Assembly: GCA_049325315.1 (NCBI GenBank)
Contig: JBMONB010000098.1
Location: 19,977-83,976, forward strand
Direction of reading: 5' to 3'
Origin: JAWLHU01 sp049325315
GTDB lineage: Bacteria > Bacillota > Sulfobacillia > Symbiobacteriales > Symbiobacteriaceae
DNA length: 64,000 nucleotides
Shown in pieces: positions 57,632-64,000 of this stretch. Made by a program: the position numbers and the translations under genes. Under the pieces are notes generated by a model. It was not told the DNA's origin and did not search any database. It saw only the letters and a list, made by a program, of their open reading frames with translations. Numbering within the stretch: position 1 is the first letter of the stretch; the number at the start of each line of letters is the position of its first letter.

Positions 57632-58240
57632 ATGCTGATGAAACGGGGTCTCGATTTCGTCTTAAGTGCTGTTGGTCTGATCATAGCAGCACCGATCCTG
57701 ATGGTGACTGCTCTAGCAGTAAGACTTTCATCCCCAGGGCCGATTATTTTTACGCAAACCAGAGTCGGTAAAGACGGTAGGCCATTCAAGGTTTATAAGT
57801 TCAGGACCATGAGGGCTGAGGGTGACGGGGCTCAGACGACAAGAAGATGGCATGACTTGGACAAGGATGCTTTTAACCAACTAAAATTCCATGCTGGTGG
57901 GTCAGACCCCCGGATCACACGGGTAGGGCAGGTTCTTCGAAGGACTAGCCTGGACGAGTTGCCACAGTTGGTTAATGTGCTCCTAGGAGACATGAGTCTA
58001 GTAGGTCCACGCCCTGAGATTCCGGAACTAGTCCAGTTATATGACGATTATGCGCGCCAGCGGCTAAGAGTGCTACCAGGGATCACAGGCCTTGCTCAAG
58101 TTTCTGGCCGAAGTGAGTTAAGCATGGCCGAGAAGATCGCGTTGGATGTAGAGTATGTCAAGCGCCAAACCATTTGGCTGGATCTCAAAATCCTTGCCCT
58201 GACAGTTAGCGTTGTCCTTGGGGGGAAAGGGGCGAGATAA
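57632..58240 (+). CDS. Priming sugar-phosphate transferase (PF02397 type)
   Basis: This 202-aa enzyme starts repeat-unit assembly by moving sugar-1-phosphate to undecaprenyl phosphate. One N-terminal membrane segment (LDFVLSAVGLIIAAPILMVTALAV) is followed by the conserved VYKFRTM, RRTSLDELPQLVNVLLGDMSLVGPRP and PGITGLAQVSGRS. It is the short form, lacking the four extra N-terminal spans of WcaJ. ATG 57632 with weak GAGG upstream is chosen over GTG 57593. It overlaps the next start by one base. Confidence 0.92.
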   Translation: MLMKRGLDFVLSAVGLIIAAPILMVTALAVRLSSPGPIIFTQTRVGKDGRPFKVYKFRTMRAEGDGAQTTRRWHDLDKDAFNQLKFHAGGSDPRITRVGQVLRRTSLDELPQLVNVLLGDMSLVGPRPEIPELVQLYDDYARQRLRVLPGITGLAQVSGRSELSMAEKIALDVEYVKRQTIWLDLKILALTVSVVLGGKGAR

Positions 58241-59295
58241 TGCCCTCAATCGAGTTGATGAGTGGTATCACTTCGGCAATTAAGGACGTGCGGAGACGAG
58301 CCAACGGCAAACCGACGGGGGTGTCCATTGGAAATACTGCCAGGCTAACCCCTCCAGGTTTTTCACTGACTCAACCGAGATCTACGGAGTTCGGGGATTT
58401 TGTAAGTGTACTTGTCTCTACCCTGGATCAGGTTAAGACCGTTGTCGCATGTGCAGATGGTGTCGTAGACTATATTCTGGTCGATGCTGAGGTCAAGCAC
58501 GATGCACTTACCGGCACGGTACCCTGGATTCTCGGGGAGGTCAAGAGGAGTCAGGTACTAACTTTCAAAGGCAGTGATATTACGGTTAGTGCTGCTGACC
58601 AACTCATATCGGCCATCTTTGGGCCTGTAGTGAATACGAAAGTCACCGTCTTAGGTGCTGGTGGTATCGGCAGTAAACTAGCGCTAAGGCTGTGTGAACG
58701 AGGCGCCCATGTCACCGTCGTGAAGAGAAAGTACGACGAGGCCGCGGCTCTAGCAAGGGGGTTGAGTCTCGTACTACCACCAGGTGCCGGAACCATGCGT
58801 GCCGCATCATTCGAGCAGGACATGCCGCAAGAAGCAAACATTGTGGTGGGGTGTGCTACTAATGCACCTGTAGTCACGCCAGAGATCGTATCGAGTATGG
58901 TGCACCCGGCGCTAGTTCTTGATGTAGGAATAGGGACTCTCGCACAAGGAGTCCCCGCCTTGTGCTCTCGCAAATCCATACCGGTGGTCAGACTTGATGT
59001 CCGGGCGGGTTTCGAAGGTGCTGTAGCCACCGCTGTCAGGACACAGAGGTTGGTCGAGCGTACCATGGGAATGGCCGTGTGGGATGGTGTTAGCGTCGTG
59101 GCTGGAGGGGTTATAGCCCCTGTTGGAACCATAGTTGTCGATTCGCTCAGTGACCCCACACGGATCATCGGCATAAGTGATGGCACCGGTGGACTGTTAG
59201 ACCGTTCTCGAGCCGAGGGCTATCACGACACATTTGGTGTTGTTCAAAGGTACATCAATAACTCGCGGAGGCCACCTGCGCCACTAGGCAGATGA
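58240..59295 (+). CDS. Rossmann-fold dehydrogenase-like protein, unknown role
   Basis: This 351-aa protein has a central NAD(P)-binding motif, VTVLGAGGIGSKLALRL near residue 138, and is followed by a segment, VVGCATNAPVVTPEIV, like the second half of shikimate or alanine dehydrogenase-type proteins. The N-terminal 130 aa do not match a domain I know. The ATG shares its first base with the stop of the priming transferase, so expression is coupled. It is the last gene of the cluster, before a terminator. It may make or modify a sugar or acyl donor, but that is guesswork. Confidence 0.7.
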   Translation: MPSIELMSGITSAIKDVRRRANGKPTGVSIGNTARLTPPGFSLTQPRSTEFGDFVSVLVSTLDQVKTVVACADGVVDYILVDAEVKHDALTGTVPWILGEVKRSQVLTFKGSDITVSAADQLISAIFGPVVNTKVTVLGAGGIGSKLALRLCERGAHVTVVKRKYDEAAALARGLSLVLPPGAGTMRAASFEQDMPQEANIVVGCATNAPVVTPEIVSSMVHPALVLDVGIGTLAQGVPALCSRKSIPVVRLDVRAGFEGAVATAVRTQRLVERTMGMAVWDGVSVVAGGVIAPVGTIVVDSLSDPTRIIGISDGTGGLLDRSRAEGYHDTFGVVQRYINNSRRPPAPLGR

Positions 59296-59360
59296 CCTTT
59301 GCCTCCAATTATCAAGATGGCAATCAGTAACTGGACCACCGTGATTGCCTCTACCACATA

Positions 59361-59392
59361 GCAAGGCGCCCACCGTCAAGCGGTCGCCTTGC
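59361..59392 (+). terminator. Terminator at the end of the polysaccharide cluster
   Basis: GCAAGGCG (59361-59368) pairs with CGCCTTGC (59385-59392), with inner ACCG/CGGT pairing, followed by TTTCTC. It closes the + strand cluster. Confidence 0.8.
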
Positions 59393-59521
59393 TTTCTCAT
59401 CCGTCCTGCCGAGCCTGCATGGTGAGGGCTATTAGTTATGATGGGCTAAGCCGGCAGTGAGACGGCAGTCCGTTCTCCTTACCCGTTGGCACATCCAAGC
59501 CAGCCGCCGTTCAGCAGCTGG

Positions 59522-59869
59522 CTAGTCGGACAGATACCAGGCCGCTCCAACACCAATCCAGTCCTTCGCCAAATCGATCAGCGCAAACGACCGAGTGGGC
59601 ACAAAGTACTGATGCACCTCATCTACAAGCCCGTAGGCTGCGGCGACCAGGGCCAACCCCAATCTGGCTTTGGCGGTAACAGGTTGACCAGTGCCCCAAG
59701 CCAGTAGCAGCAAGACGTAAAGAACCCCGAACTGCACCAGATGCAGCGCTTCCTTGAGCTGTCTGTCCCACGCCAGGCCTGTATCGATCACTGCATCACT
59801 CGGGTGCCCCGACAGATACCAAATCAACCCCATATACCCAAGCGGCAGCAGCCAGACGAGCGCCTTCAT
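59522..59869 (-). CDS. VanZ-like membrane protein
   Basis: This 115-aa protein has four membrane spans and the VanZ features: DRQLKEALHLVQFGVLYVLLLLA, then YGLVDEVHQYFVPTRSFALIDLAKDWIGV with conserved His, Asp and Pro residues. ATG 59869 has GTGAGG upstream, and a TTG start further upstream would overlap the ligase gene. It follows that gene by 8 bases on the same strand. Some VanZ proteins affect glycopeptide tolerance; here a link to cell-surface polymer is plausible but unproven. Confidence 0.88.
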   Translation of the reverse strand: MKALVWLLPLGYMGLIWYLSGHPSDAVIDTGLAWDRQLKEALHLVQFGVLYVLLLLAWGTGQPVTAKARLGLALVAAAYGLVDEVHQYFVPTRSFALIDLAKDWIGVGAAWYLSD

Positions 59870-59877
59870 GACATACC

Positions 59878-62052
59878 TCACTGCCAAGCCCGCACCACCT
59901 TGAACACCGGGTTCGTGCCCCGGAACCGAATCCAGGGCTTCCCCTCCAGCGCCTTCAGCCCCCGTGCATCCCCCCGCCGCTCGTAGAGGGCGTAAAGCCA
60001 GACATCCGCCTCGCTCCTCAGCAGCCCCACCTTCGCCGCTGCCTTCAGCAGCGGCTCCGCTTCAGCCTCCCGGCCCGCAAGGTAGAGCGCCTGCCCGTAG
60101 CGCAGCTCGAACTCCGCATCCATGCTGAGGGCGGGCGCCCGCCAAAGCTTCTGGAGCGGATCGGCCTCGGACTTCCGCCGCAGGAACGCATCACCCAGTT
60201 CAGCGAGCTCGGTGGCGCTCTGTCGTGCCGCCTCCAGCTGCCCGTTGTGCAACTGATCCACCAGGATCTTCCCTGCAAGGGAGGCCGTCTTGTTCCAGGT
60301 CAGCGAGCTCATCGGGTAGCTTTCCAGAGCGAGTCGCGCTTCCCGCAGGGCGCCGTTGTAGTCTTTCTGCCGCTCGTAGACCAGTGCCAGCTCAAAGTGA
60401 GGCTGGGCGAGGGCGGGGTCCAGCCGGGTCGCCCGCTCCAGGGAGGCCTGATCGCCCAGAATCAGGAGGGGGCCGCTGTCCCAGCGGTCGTACCTGGCCG
60501 CCTGTCGGGCGGCCTCTTTCGCGGCCTCCGGCTGACCGGCGGCCTGCAGCCCACGGGCACCATCCAGCGAGCGGGATCCCAGGAAGAGCAGGGCCGCCAG
60601 TCCCGCGACCGCGACTCCCCCGGCCGCACCGGTCCAGAGCTTCACCGTTTGATACCGCTCCTCGGCCGCAGGGGTTGCGCTGGCCCCCAGCAGGGCCAGC
60701 ACCAGGATCCAGACCTGACCGAAGGAGAGGTTAAAGTCGATCAGGCTGTGGGCCAGGATCAGGCCGGCCCCTGCCGCCATGCTCCAGGCCAGCACGCTCC
60801 CCCTGCGCCGCTGCCAGGCAGCCCATAGTCCGGCGCCAAGCGCGGCCAGCAGGGCGGCCAGCCCTGGGAAGCCTGCTTCCACCGCTGTCTGCAGGTAGTG
60901 GTTGTGCGTCTCCCGGGCAGTATAGTGGAAGCGTTGGTACTGAAGGTAGGTCCGGTCCCAGCCCCAGCCGCCTCGGCCCAGGGGCTTGTCCATTGCTATG
61001 CGGAACGCATCCTGGGAGAAGTAGAGCCGGTAAGCGACGCTGCCGTCGAAGCTGAACTGGAAGAGCCGAGAAGCCTGCTTCGGCAGCAACCCATGCGGCC
61101 CATATTCCCCGATTCCGCCCACCACCGCAGCCAGGAGAATGCCGGCAACGATCAGCTGGAGCCGCACCCTGAGCCGGAGATAGGCGTGAAGGAGCAGCCC
61201 CCCCAGGGCGGCCAGGGCCATGGCTGCCGCAATCCACTGAACGGCGCCCACCCAGTCCTTCGCAGTGGTCGCCGTCCCCACACCCTTCGCCACGGCAAGC
61301 ATGGCGCCGAAGGGGAGGAGGGTTAGTAAGAGCCCCGGCCAGCGCTGCTCCCGGTCCAGGCCGATCAGCAGGAGCGCCAGGCCGAAGGGGAGGACCACCA
61401 GCGCCCCCCGGGAGAGGGCGAAGAAGAAAGCGAGGGCCAGCAGGGTCATCAGGCTGGCAGCCAGGCCCACCTTCCAGCCCTTCCGGTCCTCCAGCGCCAG
61501 CCCGGCGCTGGTGAAGAGCGCCGCCAGGAAGTAGACGGCGCCGGTATTCGGGTACTGAAAGATGGTGAACAGACGGCTCTGAAGCCCCACCAGGGAGAGC
61601 ATCTGTGCCAGCTCGGGGTTCCCGGTAAAGTACCCACTGTACTCCAGAAACCCCATCACCGCAACCCCGGCCGCCGAGAGCACAAACCCCCAGCCCAGCC
61701 AGCGGCGCAGCCCCGGCCCCGCCTCCTGCCGGGCCATCACGTAGGCCATCCAGCCGGCGGCCACCCGCAGCGCCCAGTCCAGGTTGCCCCGGGGGAAGAC
61801 CGCCCAGGCGAACTGAACCATATAGACCAGCAGAAGGGCCAGCAGCGCCCAGCCCGCCGCGCCGCCGGGCAGGCCCAGGGGGAGGTTCCCCAGCCGTCGG
61901 CCGGTCAGCCAGAGCAGAAAGCCAACCGAGACCGCTGCGATCGCTGCCAGGAGTTCGGTCCAGAAGAAGAGCCCGCGAAAGAACGGGCCGGCGGTCAGGA
62001 CCGCCAGCAAGAGTGCCAGGCCACTGTAGCGAAGAAGTCGCGACCAGTCCAT
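59878..62052 (-). CDS. O-antigen ligase-like (Wzy_C) membrane protein with TPR-type tail
   Basis: This 724-aa protein has 11-13 membrane spans in its first about 500 residues, with the Wzy_C loop motif ETHNHYLQTAVEAGFPGLAALL near 385. A C-terminal region of about 220 aa has TPR-like helical pairs (AQPHFELALVYERQKDYNGALREARLAL and later repeats). Similar proteins ligate polymer to a carrier, wall or protein. G+C is high again here, unlike the preceding cassette. It starts 89 bases after the PilZ-like gene terminator region, and VanZ follows. Confidence 0.87.
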   Translation of the reverse strand: MDWSRLLRYSGLALLLAVLTAGPFFRGLFFWTELLAAIAAVSVGFLLWLTGRRLGNLPLGLPGGAAGWALLALLLVYMVQFAWAVFPRGNLDWALRVAAGWMAYVMARQEAGPGLRRWLGWGFVLSAAGVAVMGFLEYSGYFTGNPELAQMLSLVGLQSRLFTIFQYPNTGAVYFLAALFTSAGLALEDRKGWKVGLAASLMTLLALAFFFALSRGALVVLPFGLALLLIGLDREQRWPGLLLTLLPFGAMLAVAKGVGTATTAKDWVGAVQWIAAAMALAALGGLLLHAYLRLRVRLQLIVAGILLAAVVGGIGEYGPHGLLPKQASRLFQFSFDGSVAYRLYFSQDAFRIAMDKPLGRGGWGWDRTYLQYQRFHYTARETHNHYLQTAVEAGFPGLAALLAALGAGLWAAWQRRRGSVLAWSMAAGAGLILAHSLIDFNLSFGQVWILVLALLGASATPAAEERYQTVKLWTGAAGGVAVAGLAALLFLGSRSLDGARGLQAAGQPEAAKEAARQAARYDRWDSGPLLILGDQASLERATRLDPALAQPHFELALVYERQKDYNGALREARLALESYPMSSLTWNKTASLAGKILVDQLHNGQLEAARQSATELAELGDAFLRRKSEADPLQKLWRAPALSMDAEFELRYGQALYLAGREAEAEPLLKAAAKVGLLRSEADVWLYALYERRGDARGLKALEGKPWIRFRGTNPVFKVVRAWQ

Positions 62053-62139
62053 CTAGTAGTCAACCCCTTAGTAATCGCTGGGTAAAGTTCGGCATTCAGC
62101 GGGTCGGTTCCTGCCCCCCAAAGGGGCCAACACAGTAGA

Positions 62140-62167
62140 GCGGGAGGGGCTTTGACGCCCCTCCCGC
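62140..62167 (-). terminator. Hairpin after the PilZ-like gene
   Basis: Perfect 11-bp stem GCGGGAGGGGC/GCCCCTCCCGC with a 6-base loop. On the minus strand it is followed by TCTACTGTG, a weak T-run. It lies directly after the PilZ-like stop. Confidence 0.65.
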
Positions 62168-62476
62168 CTACAGTCCCGCCACCGTGAACCGGACCCCCGC
62201 ATCCCACGAGCCCTTGCGGTTTCGCTGCGCCTCCACGACCTCTCCGTGGAAGCCGAAGGCGACTCCGTTCACCATATACTCCCCGACCACCCGTACACCG
62301 GCGGACAGGGGCTGCTCGATCCGAAACCGCGCCCCCGTCTCGTTGGCAGAGAGCATAACGATCCGGTGCGTCGCCCCGGTTTGCTCGAGGCGGAGCCGAC
62401 CGGGCACCTCTTCGCAGCAGTGGGCCAGTGGTCGGGTCTTGGCACGCCTACGTTCCGTTATGAAGGAGAAGAACAC
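62168..62476 (-). CDS. PilZ-like small protein, putative
   Basis: This 102-aa protein resembles a small beta-barrel PilZ domain: an N-terminal RRAKTR fits RRxxxR of the c-di-GMP loop, and LSANETGARFRI stands where PilZ has the DxSxxG strand, but the second motif is degenerate. The ending WDAGVRFTVAG fits the last strand. GTG 62476 has AGGAGG 8 bases upstream. The c-di-GMP role is uncertain because the second motif is not intact. It stands alone ahead of the ligase gene. Confidence 0.6.
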   Translation of the reverse strand: MFFSFITERRRAKTRPLAHCCEEVPGRLRLEQTGATHRIVMLSANETGARFRIEQPLSAGVRVVGEYMVNGVAFGFHGEVVEAQRNRKGSWDAGVRFTVAGL

Positions 62477-62648
62477 GGAGAGAACCTCCTGCGATTGTCT
62501 GGAAGCTGGCTCATATTATAACAGTATACGGATAGCTGTAAATGGGTCTTCGGTCTCAATAGCTGTCAAGGCAGAGTGGGGGTCAGGCACGTCGTCCCGT
62601 TGAAAGGTGAAGGGGTTGAAGAAGCAGGCGGGACTGCACAATCCCCAT

Positions 62649-62679
62649 CGATCCCTGTACGATCCCTATCGATCCCCAT
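62649..62679. repeat. Helically phased CGATCCC repeats
   Basis: Three units, CGATCCCTGTA, CGATCCCTAT and CGATCCCCAT, follow each other at 10-11 base spacing, with a partial unit either side (ATCCCCAT before, CGAG after). They lie just upstream of a -35 box. Confidence 0.7.
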
Positions 62680-62692
62680 CGAGCGTCGCACA

Positions 62693-62722
62693 TTCACCGT
62701 CAAGGGCGGCCTTTGCTATGCT
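62693..62722 (+). promoter_or_regulatory. Sigma-A type promoter for the AAA ATPase gene
   Basis: TTCACC (62693-62698) and TATGCT (62717-62722) are separated by 18 bases. It is 155 bases ahead of the ATG, leaving a long untranslated leader. Confidence 0.5.
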
Positions 62723-62877
62723 CCTCAGGCTGCCATCGCACAGACAAGCGAACCTTTTCCCGCCTTCGGTGCATCTTTCCTTACGGAACCAGACATATCT
62801 GAAGAGGGAAGCGGAAGGAGTTCCCGCCCTCTGAATCCAATACTTTCCGCGAGACACGCCCACAGGGAGGGAACCCG

Positions 62878-64000
62878 ATGCGCCCGTCCTGGCTGGACGA
62901 CCTGGCCTTCAAGTACAAGAGCTCGATCGCCAACCTCTTTGTCCTCCACTTCAACGTGTCGGACTATGCCGGGCCTGACAACCGGCGGGTGCGCGACGTG
63001 GTGATCCAGGACTTTTTGGAGAACCCGTCCCACGCCCCCGCGGGCCGGCCGCGCCGGGTGGTGGCGATCTATAACCGGGCCGAGGGGATCACCTTTCCCC
63101 GCCCTGGCATGCGCGAGGAGTTCGTTCGCATACTGACCGGGGAGCGGGTCGGCGCCGGCGATGAGCTGAAGCTGCCGGTCAGCCCGGGGCAGGCCTTCGC
63201 CCTCCTCGACCGGCTGATCTACGCCGAGCCGTCGGCGGTGATTATCGAGCAGGCGGAGACGGTGCTGCCCACCGAAGACCTCGCCACCATGGATCAGGAG
63301 GAGCTGCGGGCGCTCACTTACATTAAGAAGTGGGCCTCCGACGTGCGGCTCAACCGGATGGGCAGCCCGGTGATCCTGCTGACCCAGGCGCTCACCGAGC
63401 TGCACCCGCACCTGAGGCTGGCCTCTACCAAGATCGAGTCGATCATGGTGCCGCTGCCCGACCTGGAACAGCGGCAGACCTATATCGAAGAGATGGCGGA
63501 GAAGCGTAAGCTGAAGCTGGCGATCACCACCCGGGAACTGGCCAACGCCACGGCAGGCCTTTCCCGGATTCTCATCGAAGATATCGGCCTGCGGGCCGAG
63601 GCGACCGGGCAGGAGATCACCATCGAGTTCGCCCGGGACCGTAAGGAGTCGCTGATTCGGGCGGAGTTCGGCGACGTGCTCGAGATCGTGGAGCCCCGCC
63701 ACGATTTCTCGGTGGTGGGCGGGCTGACCGAGGCGAAGCTCTTCGCCGCCAAGAACATCGTCGCCCCACTGCGCACCGGCAACTACCGCCGGGTGCCGCT
63801 GGGGGTGCTGCTGACCGGCCCCTCGGGCACCGGCAAGTCGTTCTTCTTCTACGCCCTGGTGGCGGAGGCCGGGGTCAACGGGGTGAAGCTGAACTTTAAC
63901 AAGATCCTGGGCCCCTACGTGGGGCTCAGTGAGCAGAACCTGGAGAAGGCGCTGCTGGGCATCGAGTCCCTCGCCCCCTGTCTGGTCCTGATCGACGAGG
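62878..64000 (+). CDS. AAA-family ATPase (partial, 3' end outside window)
   Basis: The first 374 codons are present, with no stop before the window end. An N-terminal region of about 290 aa starts MRPSWLDDLAFKYKSSIANLF; within it IIEQAETVLP resembles a degenerate Walker B, so this part may be an inactive ATPase-like domain. An AAA domain follows, with Walker A LLTGPSGTGKS near residue 314 and Walker B CLVLIDE at the window end. AGGGAGGG precedes the ATG. The form resembles FtsH/proteasomal AAA cores, but no membrane or protease part is seen in this window. Its role is unknown. Confidence 0.85.
   Translation, partial: MRPSWLDDLAFKYKSSIANLFVLHFNVSDYAGPDNRRVRDVVIQDFLENPSHAPAGRPRRVVAIYNRAEGITFPRPGMREEFVRILTGERVGAGDELKLPVSPGQAFALLDRLIYAEPSAVIIEQAETVLPTEDLATMDQEELRALTYIKKWASDVRLNRMGSPVILLTQALTELHPHLRLASTKIESIMVPLPDLEQRQTYIEEMAEKRKLKLAITTRELANATAGLSRILIEDIGLRAEATGQEITIEFARDRKESLIRAEFGDVLEIVEPRHDFSVVGGLTEAKLFAAKNIVAPLRTGNYRRVPLGVLLTGPSGTGKSFFFYALVAEAGVNGVKLNFNKILGPYVGLSEQNLEKALLGIESLAPCLVLIDE

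Larger units (their letters stand above)
62477..62877. other. Gene-free stretch upstream of the AAA ATPase
   Basis: This stretch holds the promoter region of two divergent genes. Near 62640-62680 are short tandem repeats, then the promoter at 62693. I see no gene with a credible start signal. Confidence 0.65.

Noticed and set aside
62641..62684. CGATCCC repeats as a CRISPR or origin iteron array
   Set aside because: Too few and too short for CRISPR; no dnaA or rep gene is nearby to support an origin.

Overview
This window is high-G+C DNA carrying a Gram-positive (Firmicutes) gene order. The series coaBC-priA-def-fmt-zinc protease-rsmB-rlmN-stp-prkC-rsgA-rpe ... spoVM ... rpmB-asp23-fakA(yloV) ... 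recG is the order seen in Bacillus and relatives. The G+C content, frequent GTG/TTG starts, a spoVM gene and SLH/polysaccharide genes point to a spore-forming, high-G+C Firmicute such as Symbiobacterium or a relative. That placement is inference from gene content and base composition.

Region 1 (1-16.2 kb) is the housekeeping series on the + strand. It is broken by a minus-strand cluster of small proteins (5.0-6.5 kb: two tandem Cys-motif paralogues and a Gln/Ala repeat protein) and by a LysM-M14 peptidase (8.5-9.8 kb). Region 2 (16.2-23.3 kb) holds an inverted intergenic repeat, cheW, a TetR-controlled ABC exporter with a 42-aa membrane protein at the end of its operon, then the 34-aa spoVM, hslO, rpmB (minus) and asp23. 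Region 3 (23.4-33.2 kb) has fakA, then two large paralogous proteins, each fusing a DppB-type and a DppC-type permease with a C-terminal extracytoplasmic domain. A VWA lipoprotein lies between them on the other strand. A second inverted intergenic repeat, an MFS transporter and recG follow (33.3-37.2 kb).

Region 4 (37.4-59.4 kb) is a surface-polysaccharide cluster. It begins with the PHP phosphatase / Wzz / tyrosine kinase control module plus an SLH protein. It continues with a membrane dehydratase and a wbpA-wbpB-wbpD-wbpE set for UDP-2,3-diacetamido sugar acids, then galE and galU. From about 48.4 kb base composition falls and the genes become typical variable cassette genes: flippase, asparagine-synthetase-like protein with a Cys2-to-Ser change, WbpI/WecB-type epimerase, Wzy-like protein, two GT4 enzymes, a frameshifted GT2, the priming sugar transferase and an unrecognised Rossmann protein. 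Together these could make and export a polymer containing ManNAc3NAcA, possibly a cell-wall polymer that binds SLH proteins.

Region 5 (59.5-64 kb) returns to high G+C: a VanZ-like protein, an O-antigen-ligase-like protein with a TPR-type tail and a PilZ-like protein on the minus strand, then the first 374 codons of an AAA ATPase running off the end. I saw no rRNA, tRNA, CRISPR array or transposase.
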